Shown: positions 1 to 7,105 of the stretch, piece after piece
Layout of the letters: every line of letters begins with the position of its first letter
Position numbering within the stretch: the first letter of the stretch is position 1
Source: Mesorhizobium carmichaelinearum
GTDB lineage: Bacteria > Pseudomonadota > Alphaproteobacteria > Rhizobiales > Rhizobiaceae
DNA length: 64,000 bases
NCBI RefSeq assembly: GCF_900199455.1
Contig: NZ_FZQR01000011.1
Coordinates: 1-64,000 of the forward strand
Direction of reading: 5' to 3'
Program-made: the position numbers and the translations under genes
The notes under the pieces: generated by a model
Told to the model about the DNA's origin: nothing
Databases searched by the model: none
The model's input: only the letters and a program-made list of their open reading frames with translations

Positions 1-47
1 TCAGGCACCGTACCGAAATAGCTCTCAAGGCTGGTAATGGCAGTCAC
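1..47 (-). CDS. Possible 5' end of a leftward gene cut by the window edge
   Basis: A GTG codon (47-45) opens a leftward frame that stays open to the window edge and reads MTAITSLESYFGTVP. A GAGGA motif touches the GTG directly, which is too close for a normal ribosome binding site, so the start is doubtful. I do not recognise the protein from 15 residues. The frame could equally be chance, because short open stretches are common in GC-rich DNA. Confidence 0.22.
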   Translation of the reverse strand, partial: MTAITSLESYFGTVP

Positions 48-103
48 TCCTCGGTGGACTGCCTTCCCAAAGAATCCCTTCTCAAACCAACTTCAAGCCC
101 AAA

Positions 104-282
104 ATCGCCATATGCGATTCCCCTGCCCTTGTGGGGGAGATGGCCGGCAGGCCAGAGGGGGGCGCCGTAGAGCGCAAACCTAGATTTTGCCTGCCATGAC
201 AAAACCGAAAGGCCGGCGGGACAGCGCCCCCCTCTGCCTTGCCAGGCATCTCCCCCACGAGGGGGGAGATTGGCAGCTTCAC
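104..282. repeat. Long imperfect inverted repeat, intergenic
   Basis: Positions 127-164 and 224-262 are imperfect inverted copies of each other, about 38 bases per arm. Both contain a CTCCCCC/GGGGGAG core and a run of C or G ending in GCGC. The roughly 60 bases between them are unrelated. Both strands can be read as short proline/glycine-rich frames, as expected of a palindrome and not of genes. The core resembles the element at 32180-32334, so this looks like a dispersed intergenic repeat that could fold into a long hairpin downstream of the RidA gene. Confidence 0.75.
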
Positions 283-289
283 CGTTGCC

Positions 290-634
290 TTAAATCGCCG
301 CCGTAACGATAATCTCGACCAGATATTCCGGACCAGCCAACTTGGCTTCGCCGGTGGCGCGGGCGGGGGTGTGGCCCTGCGGCACCCATTTGTCCCATTC
401 CGAATTCATCTCGGCGAAGGTGCCCATGTCGGCCAGCCAGATGATTGCCTGAACGATCTTGGTCTTGTCGGAGCCGGCCTTGGCCAGCAATTCGTCGATG
501 GCCTTGAGGATGTCGCGGGTCTGCGAAGCGACGTTGCCGCCGGGCTCGCCGACCTGGCCGGCCAGATAGACGGTGTTGCCGTGGATGACGATCTGGCTCA
601 TGCGCGGGCCAACATCGATGCGACGAATGCTCAT
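290..634 (-). CDS. RidA/YjgF/YER057c family protein
   Basis: This 114-residue protein is a full-length Rid-superfamily protein. Family members are small trimers that hydrolyse reactive enamine/imine intermediates released by PLP enzymes. The C-terminal motif has Arg92 (in PARAT) and Glu107 (in LVEII), spaced 15 residues apart like Arg105 and Glu120 of canonical RidA, so imine deaminase activity is plausible. The glycine-rich AGQVGEPGG stretch near residue 25 is also typical. An AGGAAGGA ribosome site sits just upstream of the ATG. It is transcribed alone, with a large inverted repeat after its stop. Divergence within the superfamily makes the exact substrate uncertain. Confidence 0.85.
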   Translation of the reverse strand: MSIRRIDVGPRMSQIVIHGNTVYLAGQVGEPGGNVASQTRDILKAIDELLAKAGSDKTKIVQAIIWLADMGTFAEMNSEWDKWVPQGHTPARATGEAKLAGPEYLVEIIVTAAI

Positions 635-785
635 GGGGGGTTCCTTCCTGTTATGGGTGGCGACTGTTTAGAGTTGGCTCGGGCTTCGGGCAAGGCCGCC
701 GGGGCCAAATCCCCTTGGACCAGTGCGCAAGGGACTCACGGCAAGTTGAGCCGCCGGTCGTAATTCCGCCCGATTGGCTTGTTGA

Positions 786-806
786 CTAATGTAATAACAT
801 CACATA
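786..806. promoter_or_regulatory. Zur-like operator upstream of the metal importer operon
   Basis: The AT-rich island just before the importer genes contains TAATGTAATAACAT. Its 12-base core is palindromic except for one pair and resembles the Zur-box style TGTTATA/TATAACA. A closely related motif recurs inside the binding-protein gene at 2621-2634. Position and sequence suggest zinc-responsive repression by a Fur-family regulator, but the regulator is not in this window. Confidence 0.5.
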
Positions 807-854
807 TCCAATCGGCCCTGCCCGCAGCCGAAATTGGCGGCCCGACGGAACGAC

Positions 855-1679
855 ATGACCCAGACCTGCCTGACATTCCGTGACCTGACGCTGGGCTACA
901 ACAGCCACCCGGCGATCCATCATCTCGACGGGGCGATCCGCAAGGGTTCGCTGACCGCCGTCGTCGGCGCCAACGGGTCCGGCAAGTCGACGCTGATGAA
1001 GGGCATTGTCGGGGTGCTGAAGCCGATGGCCGGCGAGGTTGTCCGCGCGCCCGGCGTACGCGCCGCCTACCTGCCGCAGCAATCCGAACTCGACCGCTCC
1101 TTCCCGGCGCGCGTTGTTGACCTGGTCTCGCTGGGTCTCTGGCCGAAGCGCGGCATGCTCGGCCGCTACACATCAGAAGATCGCGCGGCCGTGAGCCAGG
1201 CACTGATGGCGGTCGGCCTCGGCGGCTTCGAGAAGCGGCCGATCGACACGCTGTCGGGCGGTCAGTTGCAGCGCACGCTGTTTGCCCGCGTGCTGTTGCA
1301 GGACGCCGACCTGATCCTGCTCGACGAGCCGTTCAACGCTGTCGATGCCAAGACGGTCGGCGACCTGATTGCGCTCATCAAGCGCTGGCATGGCGAGGAA
1401 CGCACCATCATGGTCGTCGTCCATGATCTCGATCTGGTCCGTCAGAATTTTCCGGAGACCCTGCTTCTGGCCCGTCAGCCGATCGCCTGGGGCGAAACGC
1501 GCGAGACTCTGAAGCCGGAAAACCTGTTGCGCGCCCGCCGCTTCCATGAAGCCTGGGAGGAAAACGCGCCGTGGTGCGAGCCGGACGAGCACGCCCATGG
1601 CCACGATCACGACCATCATGACCATACTCACGGGCACGATCACGACCATCACCATGGTGCCGGACCGAGGGCTGCCTGA
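855..1679 (+). CDS. Zinc/manganese ABC transporter ATP-binding protein (ZnuC/AztA type)
   Basis: This 274-residue ATPase powers the metal importer encoded by the next two genes. It shows the Walker A motif GANGSGKST (residues 38-46), the LSGGQLQR signature, Walker B LILLDEP and the H-loop histidine in VVVHD. The last 31 residues are extremely histidine- and aspartate-rich (HGHDHDHHDH repeats), a likely zinc-binding tail or sensor. I chose the ATG at 855 (MTQTCLTF) over the upstream TTG at 834, because similarity to the family begins only there. The stop overlaps the permease start by one base. The family handles Zn or Mn; the Zur-like site and the His tail favour zinc. Confidence 0.88.
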   Translation: MTQTCLTFRDLTLGYNSHPAIHHLDGAIRKGSLTAVVGANGSGKSTLMKGIVGVLKPMAGEVVRAPGVRAAYLPQQSELDRSFPARVVDLVSLGLWPKRGMLGRYTSEDRAAVSQALMAVGLGGFEKRPIDTLSGGQLQRTLFARVLLQDADLILLDEPFNAVDAKTVGDLIALIKRWHGEERTIMVVVHDLDLVRQNFPETLLLARQPIAWGETRETLKPENLLRARRFHEAWEENAPWCEPDEHAHGHDHDHHDHTHGHDHDHHHGAGPRAA

Positions 1680-2554
1680 TGGACTGGATCTACGGTCTTT
1701 TCATCGCGCCCTTCGCCGATTTCGGTTTCATGCAGCGCGCGCTGTTCGGCTCGCTGATGCTGTCGCTCGGCGCCTGCCCGATCGGCGTCTTCCTGATGCT
1801 GCGGCGCATGAGCCTGTCGGGCGATGCCATGGCGCATGCCATCCTGCCGGGTGCAGCCGCCGGCTTCCTGTTCTACGGGCTGGAAATCCTGCCGATGACC
1901 ATTGGCGGCCTGATCGCCGGCATCATCGTGGCGCTCGGCGCCGGTGCCGTCTCGCGCTTCACCATCCAGCGCGAGGACGCCTCGATGGCGGCCTTCTATC
2001 TGATTTCGCTCGCCATCGGCGTGCTGATGGTGTCGATCCGCGGCTCCAGCGTCGATCTCATGCATGTACTGTTCGGCACGGTGCTGGCGCTCAACAATGA
2101 AGCGCTGGCGCTGATCGGCGGCATCGTCGCGGTGACACTGGTCAGCCTCGCCATCTTCTGGCGGGCGCTGGTCGCCGAATGCCTCGATCCGCTGTTCCTG
2201 CGCTCGGTGAGCCGCATGGGCAGCCCGGTGCATTTCATCTTCCTTGGCCTGGTCGTGCTCAACCTTGTCGGCGGCTTCCAGGCGCTCGGTACGCTTCTGT
2301 CGGTCGGACTGATGATGCTGCCGGCGGCAGCCGCCCGCTTCTGGACCGTGCGCGTCGAGCCGATGTGCGTGCTGGCCGTGCTGATCGGCTTTGCCTCCTG
2401 CATCGCCGGGCTGCTTTTGTCCTACCACGCCTCGCTGCCGTCCGGCCCGGCCATCATCCTGTCGGCCGGCGTCGTGTACTTCGCCTCGATCCTGTTCGGC
2501 ACACGCGGCATTCTGCGTGCCCGCATCATCCATCACCGTCACAGAACGGCCTGA
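1679..2554 (+). CDS. Metal ABC transporter permease (ZnuB/AztB type)
   Basis: This 291-residue integral membrane protein forms the channel of the zinc/manganese importer. It has about eight hydrophobic segments. The early SLGACPIGVFLMLRRMSLSGDAMAHAILPG stretch, split here as SLGACPIGVFLMLRR then MSLSGDAMAHAILPG, is the characteristic ABC-3 family motif that contacts the ATPase. The start codon overlaps the ATPase stop (TGATG), implying translational coupling. It is followed 30 bases later by the binding protein. Length and topology match ZnuB/MntB homologues. Confidence 0.9.
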   Translation: MDWIYGLFIAPFADFGFMQRALFGSLMLSLGACPIGVFLMLRRMSLSGDAMAHAILPGAAAGFLFYGLEILPMTIGGLIAGIIVALGAGAVSRFTIQREDASMAAFYLISLAIGVLMVSIRGSSVDLMHVLFGTVLALNNEALALIGGIVAVTLVSLAIFWRALVAECLDPLFLRSVSRMGSPVHFIFLGLVVLNLVGGFQALGTLLSVGLMMLPAAAARFWTVRVEPMCVLAVLIGFASCIAGLLLSYHASLPSGPAIILSAGVVYFASILFGTRGILRARIIHHRHRTA

Positions 2555-2584
2555 TCCCCCGCCCCTCAAAAGGAGACCCCGCCT

Positions 2585-3526
2585 ATGCTGAGATCCATCC
2601 GTGCCGCCTTGGCGATGAGCGTTATAACATTAACCGCCTTTAGCGCATCGTCGGCTCTCGCGGCGCCGCTGAAAGTCGTCGCCAGCTTCACGGTCATTGC
2701 CGATTTCGCCAAAAATGTCGGTGGCGACCGTGTCGACATCACCACCATCGTCGGCCCGGATGGCGACGCCCATGTCTATGAGCCGAGCCCGGCCGACGCG
2801 GTCGCCATGGCCAAGGCCGATATCGTGCTGGTCAACGGCCTGCATTTCGAAGGCTTTTTGCAGCGGCTGGTCGATGCCAGCGCCACCAAGGCCTCGATCA
2901 TCACCTTGACCAAGGGCGTGACGCCGATCGACTTCAAGCCTGAATTCGCCGACGCCGACGCGGCTGAAGGTGCCGGCACCGGCGGCGGCAAGACCGTTAC
3001 CGATCCGCACGCATTCCAGTCGATCGCCAATGCCAAGATCTACGTGAAGAACATCGCCGAGGCTTTCTGCGCGGCCGACAGCGAGGGCTGTGTCAGCTAC
3101 CAGACCAATGCCGCCGCCTACACCAAGAAGCTCGATGCGCTGGAAGGCGAAGTGAAGGCCGCGATCCAGTCGATCCCCGAGGCCAAGCGCGTCGTCATCA
3201 CCTCGCATGACGCCTTCGGCTATTTCGAGCACGAATACGGGCTGACCTTCCTTGCCCCGCAAGGTATTTCGACCGATTCAGAACCGTCGGCCGCCGATGT
3301 CGCCAAGCTGGTCGAGCAGGTGAAGCAGGACAAGGCGGCGGCGATCTTCGTCGAAAACATCACCAACCCGCGCCTGATCGAGCAGATCGCCAGCGAGACC
3401 GGCATCAAGGTGGGCGGCACGCTCTATTCGGATGCGCTATCGCAGCCCGATGGCCCGGGATCGACCTATATCGACATGATGCACAACAACATCCGACAGA
3501 TCAAAGGCGCGATCCTCGGCAGCTGA
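2585..3526 (+). CDS. Periplasmic metal-binding protein (ZnuA/AztC type)
   Basis: This 313-residue cluster A-I solute-binding protein delivers zinc or manganese to the permease. Residues 1-26 form a signal peptide ending ASSALA. The expected ligand set is visible: His63 (DAHVYEP), His142 (DPHAF), His208 (SHDAFGYF) and Asp283 (YSDALS). The loop before His142 is acidic and glycine-rich, not histidine-rich, unlike E. coli ZnuA and more like AztC proteins. No AztD chaperone gene follows. An AAAAGGAG site precedes the ATG. The signal-peptide codons at 2621-2634 use ATA and TTA, rare in this genome, and coincide with a Zur-like motif. Confidence 0.88.
   Translation: MLRSIRAALAMSVITLTAFSASSALAAPLKVVASFTVIADFAKNVGGDRVDITTIVGPDGDAHVYEPSPADAVAMAKADIVLVNGLHFEGFLQRLVDASATKASIITLTKGVTPIDFKPEFADADAAEGAGTGGGKTVTDPHAFQSIANAKIYVKNIAEAFCAADSEGCVSYQTNAAAYTKKLDALEGEVKAAIQSIPEAKRVVITSHDAFGYFEHEYGLTFLAPQGISTDSEPSAADVAKLVEQVKQDKAAAIFVENITNPRLIEQIASETGIKVGGTLYSDALSQPDGPGSTYIDMMHNNIRQIKGAILGS
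2621..2634. promoter_or_regulatory. Second Zur-like motif inside the binding-protein gene
   Basis: GTTATAACATTAAC lies within the signal-peptide coding region. Its reverse complement matches the motif at 786-806 at 11 of 13 positions. It is an isolated AT-rich island in GC-rich coding DNA and requires the rare codons ATA and TTA. It could be an internal operator controlling the last gene of the operon, or a coincidence. Confidence 0.35.
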
Positions 3527-3541
3527 GGCAAGCCACTCTCG

Positions 3542-3569
3542 AAAAGGCGGAGCAAGTCTCCGCCTTTTT
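3542..3569 (+). terminator. Rho-independent terminator of the metal importer operon
   Basis: A perfect 11-base-pair stem (AAAAGGCGGAG paired with CTCCGCCTTTT) with a 5-base loop is followed by a T run, 16 bases after the binding-protein stop. This is a textbook intrinsic terminator for the three-gene operon. Confidence 0.93.
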
Positions 3570-3751
3570 GGCCGAGGACTTCCGGCCGGACCTGTGGCGG
3601 GCGCTGCCCGATCCGCTTCCGGCCTGGGCGGCCTGAGTTGGAATTCTCGCCGGAAACGTCTATCTCTGCAGAACGATTTCCGCCGGCGGATTGCCGGCCA
3701 CGTCGGGGAGTGGCAAGACTCCTCGACAAATCAGATTGCGAGGATGCTGCC

Positions 3752-4090
3752 ATGGAATACCGCGAAATCAGCGAGGATTATTCAGTCTCTGGCCAGATTC
3801 AGCCCGAAGACGTCGCCGCCATCAAGGAAGCCGGCTTCAAGAGCGTCATATGCAACCGGCCGGACGACGAACAGCCCGGCCAGCCTTCAGCAAAGAGCAT
3901 CGGATCGGTGGTCGAAGCCGCCGGCCTCGCCTTCCGCTATATCCCCGTCATCAGCGGCCAGATCACCGCCGAGAATGTCGAGGACCAGGCCGAGGCGCTC
4001 GACGCGCTCGAAGGCCCGGTGTTCGCCTATTGCCGCTCCGGCGCTCGCTGCACGAATCTGTATGGGCTGATCCAGCAATCGAAGGGCTGA
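3752..4090 (+). CDS. TIGR01244/DUF442 rhodanese-like sulfurtransferase
   Basis: This 112-residue cytoplasmic protein matches the DUF442 fold, also found as the N-terminal half of the Blh protein of rhizobia and Agrobacterium. The signature CNRPDDEQPGQPS (residues 34-46) and the active-site loop CRSGAR (Cys94-Arg99) are present, which suggests persulfide or phosphatase-like chemistry at Cys94. I chose the ATG at 3752 because homology starts at MEYREIS and a GAGG lies upstream; longer in-frame starts add unrelated sequence. It follows the importer terminator and appears to be transcribed alone. The physiological substrate is unknown. Confidence 0.82.
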   Translation: MEYREISEDYSVSGQIQPEDVAAIKEAGFKSVICNRPDDEQPGQPSAKSIGSVVEAAGLAFRYIPVISGQITAENVEDQAEALDALEGPVFAYCRSGARCTNLYGLIQQSKG

Positions 4091-4107
4091 AAATTCGCCA
4101 GCGCAAG

Positions 4108-4246
4108 GTGTGCTGAGATTCAGGTCAGGCCGAGTCGAAAATGATGGCTTCCGAGAACCGGAGCGGAGCGTACTTAAAGTACGTGAGCACCGGAAGCGCA
4201 GAAAGCCGGCATTTGCAGGCCGGCCTCACCTGAATATCGACACAGC
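4108..4246. repeat. RIME-like intergenic mosaic repeat
   Basis: The ends (about 4109-4131 and 4222-4246) are imperfect inverted copies, both containing ATTCAGGT. The centre holds a compact palindrome GTACTTAAAGTAC (4170-4182) flanked by related GAGC/GCTC-type arms. The layout matches the mosaic palindromes dispersed between genes in Rhizobiales. It sits between two convergent genes, so it may also act as a transcription barrier. Confidence 0.7.
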
Positions 4247-4714
4247 TTAAATCGGCAGCGCGCCGGTTTCCTTCAGCGTCTCCAGCACAATCGCCGTCTT
4301 CACATGCTGCACGGATTCGTGTGGCAGGAGCACGCCGTTGACGAACTCCGACAGCGACTTCAGATCGGGCGTCACCACCTTCAGGATGTAATCCATTTCG
4401 CCGGTCAGCGCATGCGCCTCCTGCACCTCGGGCAGCCGCGCCACCAATTCGCCGAAGCGCCTTGCGTTGTCGCGGTTGTGGGTGGCCAAGGTCACTGAGA
4501 TGACGTTGACCAGCGAGAAGCCGAGCTTGTCGCGGTCGAGCACCGCCCGATAGCCCCTGATATAGCCGTCTTCCTCGAGCCGCAGGCGGCGGCGCGAGCA
4601 CTGTGATGCCGACAGGTTCACCCGCTCCGAAAGGTCATTGTTGGTCAGCCGCGCATCGCCCTGCAGGAGCGCCATTATCTTGCGGTCAAACTGATCAACA
4701 CGCGTCTCATCCAT
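4247..4714 (-). CDS. Lrp/AsnC family transcriptional regulator
   Basis: This 155-residue regulator has an N-terminal AsnC helix-turn-helix (LTNNDLSERVNLSASQCSRR, about residues 23-42) and a C-terminal ligand-binding RAM domain (residues 65-150). It is divergent from hppD, with about 140 bases between starts, and probably controls it in response to an aromatic amino acid or pathway intermediate. I chose the ATG at 4714 (MDETRVDQ), which has GAGAGA 8 bases upstream. Two further ATGs lie upstream in frame, but they sit in AT/GC alternating promoter-like sequence. Operator sites were not resolved. Confidence 0.88.
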   Translation of the reverse strand: MDETRVDQFDRKIMALLQGDARLTNNDLSERVNLSASQCSRRRLRLEEDGYIRGYRAVLDRDKLGFSLVNVISVTLATHNRDNARRFGELVARLPEVQEAHALTGEMDYILKVVTPDLKSLSEFVNGVLLPHESVQHVKTAIVLETLKETGALPI

Positions 4715-4851
4715 GGTTTTATCTCTCATCATGCATGCTTCGCGCATGACATCATCATTTCAAGCGTTTGAATGCAAGCACCATGCGCCGGCTCCGCGCT
4801 ATGATGGTGCGAGATGGTCTTTTCAGGCCAAGCCAGTTTTGGAGGATTATC

Positions 4852-5967
4852 ATGGGTCCCTTCCCGCACGACGCCCCGCCCGCCACGATCAGCAAGGACA
4901 ATCCGGCCGGCACCGATGGTTTCGAGTTCGTCGAATTCGCGCATCCGGAGCCGCAGAAGCTGGCCGAACTGTTCACCCGCATGGGCTATGTGGCGGTGGC
5001 GAAGCACCGGACCAAAGACATCACCGTCTGGCGCCAGGGCGACATCAACTATGTCGTCAATGCCGAGCCGGGCTCGCATGCGATGAAGTTCGCCGACAAG
5101 CATGGCCCTTGTGCCGCGTCGATGGCCTGGCGGGTTGTCGATGCCAAGCATGCGTTCGACCACGCCGTCTCGAAGGGCGCCACGCCCCACGAAGGTGACG
5201 ACAAGGCGCTCGATGTGCCGGCGATCGTCGGCATCGGTGGTTCGCTGCTTTATTTCATCGATACCTACGGCACGAAGGGTTCGGCTTACGAGGCCGAGTT
5301 CGAGTGGCTCGGCGCGCGCGATCCACGACCGCTAGGTGTCGGCTTCTATTTCCTCGACCACCTGACCCACAATGTCTATCGCGGCCAGATGGACAAATGG
5401 TGGGATTTCTACCGCAATCTGTTCGGCTTCAAGCAGATCCATTTCTTCGACATTGACGGCAAGATCACCGGCCTGGTCAGCCGCGCCATCACCTCGCCTT
5501 GCGGCAAGATCCGCATTCCGCTCAACGAATCCAAGGACGAGACCAGCCAGATCGCCGAGTATCTGAAGAAGTACAATGGCGAGGGCATCCAGCACATCGC
5601 GGTCGGCACCGACGAGATCTACGCCGCCACCGACAAGCTCGCCGCCAACGGGCTGAAATTCATGCCCGGCCCGCCGGAGACCTACTACGACATGTCGTAC
5701 GATCGGGTGAACGGCCATGACGAGCCGATTGAGCGGATGAAGAAGCACGGCATCCTCATCGACGGCGAAGGCGTGGTCGACGGCGGCATGACCAAGATCC
5801 TGCTGCAGATCTTCTCGAAAACCGTGATCGGCCCGATCTTCTTCGAATTCATCCAGCGCAAGGGCGACGAAGGCTTCGGCGAAGGCAATTTCCGCGCGCT
5901 GTTCGAATCGATCGAGCAGGACCAGATCAAGCGCGGCGTGATCAAGTTGGATGGCAAGGCGGCCTAA
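4852..5967 (+). CDS. hppD: 4-hydroxyphenylpyruvate dioxygenase
   Basis: This 371-residue enzyme converts 4-hydroxyphenylpyruvate, CO2 being released, into homogentisate, the second step of tyrosine degradation. The Fe(II) ligands fit the bacterial pattern: His170 in LDHLTHNV, His248 in GIQHIAVG and Glu332 in FFEFIQR. The C-terminal VOC half also contains the conserved GNV/RIPLNE type motifs (RIPLNES, residues 221-227). The ATG at 4852 is set by a strong GGAGG 6 bases upstream; the frame extends further upstream but without homology. The product feeds HmgA, encoded 4 kb away in the opposite orientation. Confidence 0.96.
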   Translation: MGPFPHDAPPATISKDNPAGTDGFEFVEFAHPEPQKLAELFTRMGYVAVAKHRTKDITVWRQGDINYVVNAEPGSHAMKFADKHGPCAASMAWRVVDAKHAFDHAVSKGATPHEGDDKALDVPAIVGIGGSLLYFIDTYGTKGSAYEAEFEWLGARDPRPLGVGFYFLDHLTHNVYRGQMDKWWDFYRNLFGFKQIHFFDIDGKITGLVSRAITSPCGKIRIPLNESKDETSQIAEYLKKYNGEGIQHIAVGTDEIYAATDKLAANGLKFMPGPPETYYDMSYDRVNGHDEPIERMKKHGILIDGEGVVDGGMTKILLQIFSKTVIGPIFFEFIQRKGDEGFGEGNFRALFESIEQDQIKRGVIKLDGKAA

Positions 5968-5991
5968 GGCCGAACAAGTCGCTTACGGCTC

Positions 5992-6026
5992 GACCGGTTA
6001 TGACGTATTTTAGGTTATAACCGGTC
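5992..6026. promoter_or_regulatory. Perfect inverted repeat upstream of the antitoxin gene
   Basis: GACCGGTTAT (5992-6001) and ATAACCGGTC (6017-6026) are perfect 10-base inverted copies with a 15-base AT-rich spacer, ending 6 bases before the antitoxin ATG. Type II antitoxins normally repress their own promoter through such palindromes, so this is a likely autoregulatory operator. It could also act as a weak transcription terminator for hppD. Confidence 0.6.
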
Positions 6027-6032
6027 CCAGCC

Positions 6033-6257
6033 ATGAACATATCCATCTCGGAAGCCAAGGCCAAACTATCGGAACTCGTTAGGCTTGCAGAGGCCGGTGA
6101 GGATATTGCATTCACGCGCCATGGGAAAATTGTTGCAAGGCTCGTGTCGCCGGCCACGAAAGACCTTTTGCCTCGCATTGGCGCCTTGAAGGGCAGTATC
6201 CGTATCGCAGAAGATTTTGAGAACCTCGGCTCTGAGTGGGCTGAATATCAAAAATGA
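6033..6257 (+). CDS. Phd/YefM family antitoxin without a visible toxin
   Basis: This 74-residue protein matches the Phd/YefM antitoxin fold: MNISISEAKAKLSELVRLAEAGEDIAFTRHGK has the family's sheet and helix pattern, written here only to identify the region (residues 1-32), followed by a polar toxin-binding tail. Family members bind DNA and neutralise a PIN (VapC), RelE or Doc toxin encoded just downstream. Here an ATGATG overlaps the stop, the usual place for the toxin start, but that frame ends after 18 codons and the convergent DinB gene begins at once. The toxin appears to be lost. A palindromic operator precedes the gene. Its codon use is more AT-rich than its neighbours. Confidence 0.8.
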   Translation: MNISISEAKAKLSELVRLAEAGEDIAFTRHGKIVARLVSPATKDLLPRIGALKGSIRIAEDFENLGSEWAEYQK

Positions 6258-6261
6258 TGGT

Positions 6262-6798
6262 TCATAGCCCCAGCCGCTCGACCTCGGCCCTCCTGAGCTT
6301 CAAATCATAGTCGAGCAAAAACTCGTCCAACTGCGGCGGCGCCACCGAGGTGCCGGACAGCATGGCATGCACCTGACCGCGATGGTGGATGTCGTGCAGG
6401 AAAACATGGGCGAAGATGTCGCCGATCTTTTCGGGGATCATGCCGTCCTCGCGCCGGTCGGTGATGACACGGCGATCGAGATCGGCCTCCGACAGGCCAT
6501 CGCAGAAGGCGATCAGCCGACGGTCGGCAACGACCTGAGCGGCAAACAGCGCCTGCGGCTCATCGAACGGCACGTAATTGTCATAGGCGGCAGCTCCCAC
6601 GCCGCCCTCTTCGAGAAAATCGAGATAGAGATGATCGACCGCCAAGATGTGGTTGAGCGTCTCCTTGATCGACGGGAAGAAGCTGGTGCGCTCGGCTTCG
6701 AATTCGCCGGGCTTTAGCTGCAGAACGGCACGGTAGAGCCGGTCGTTCGACCACAGATTGTTGCCGGCCATGCGGCGCAGATGATCAAGCAGGGTCAT
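6262..6798 (-). CDS. DinB family protein
   Basis: This 178-residue four-helix bundle protein belongs to the DinB/YfiT superfamily, metal-dependent enzymes that include thiol transferases and mycothiol-dependent maleylpyruvate isomerase. The candidate metal triad is His50 (TLNHIL), His135 and His139 (HDIHH, an HxxxH pair). The ATG at 6798 is preceded by GGGGG and lies 4 bases after the upstream stop; an upstream in-frame start would overlap that gene. It is the last gene of the run beginning with hmgA. The operon lacks maleylacetoacetate isomerase, and the fold makes this protein a candidate for that step, but this is inference. Confidence 0.85.
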   Translation of the reverse strand: MTLLDHLRRMAGNNLWSNDRLYRAVLQLKPGEFEAERTSFFPSIKETLNHILAVDHLYLDFLEEGGVGAAAYDNYVPFDEPQALFAAQVVADRRLIAFCDGLSEADLDRRVITDRREDGMIPEKIGDIFAHVFLHDIHHRGQVHAMLSGTSVAPPQLDEFLLDYDLKLRRAEVERLGL

Positions 6799-6802
6799 GA
6801 GA

Positions 6803-7096
6803 TCATCCCCCTGACCGCACCAGGTGCAAGCCTGCCGCCATAATCGCGAACCCCGCAAGAACGATCAGCAGCAACCCGTTCATGCGCCGACGCATGACTT
6901 GCGTTTCCGGATCCCGCGCCACTTTCATGTTGGTGATGGTGTGGAACATCATCGCCTTGCGCAGGTAGCCGCTGCGGTTGGTCAGGTCCGGTGAGCGCGC
7001 CTCGATGCGATAGCTCAGCCGGATCGCCAGGATGAAGACAACCAGAATCCCAAGCGCCCAGACGCCGGCCAGCAGATAGAACGCCTCCCCCGTCAT
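6803..7096 (-). CDS. Small two-helix membrane protein
   Basis: This 97-residue protein has two hydrophobic segments: residues 5-26 (FYLLAGVWALGILVVFILAI) and residues 73-92 (GLLLIVLAGFAIMAAG). A basic cytoplasmic-type loop lies between them. No domain is recognised. It lies 9 bases after the fumarylacetoacetase stop and 4 bases before the DinB start, so it belongs to the homogentisate operon by position. A role in transport or simply a hitchhiking hypothetical gene cannot be separated from sequence alone. Confidence 0.7.
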   Translation of the reverse strand: MTGEAFYLLAGVWALGILVVFILAIRLSYRIEARSPDLTNRSGYLRKAMMFHTITNMKVARDPETQVMRRRMNGLLLIVLAGFAIMAAGLHLVRSGG

Positions 7097-7105
7097 TCCG
7101 TCCCC

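Noticed and set aside
82..763. Overlapping short frames around the repeat at the left edge
   Set aside because: They are created by the palindromic repeat and by the antisense strand of the RidA gene; the RidA frame has homology, length and ribosome site.
3594..4070. Alternative frames across the rhodanese-like gene
   Set aside because: Only the frame starting at 3752 contains the CNRPDDEQ and CRSGAR motifs; the others are compositional artefacts.
6250..6310. Remnant toxin gene after the antitoxin
   Set aside because: The ATGATG frame ends after 18 codons with no toxin motif, so it cannot be called a gene; it is noted only as a possible vestige.
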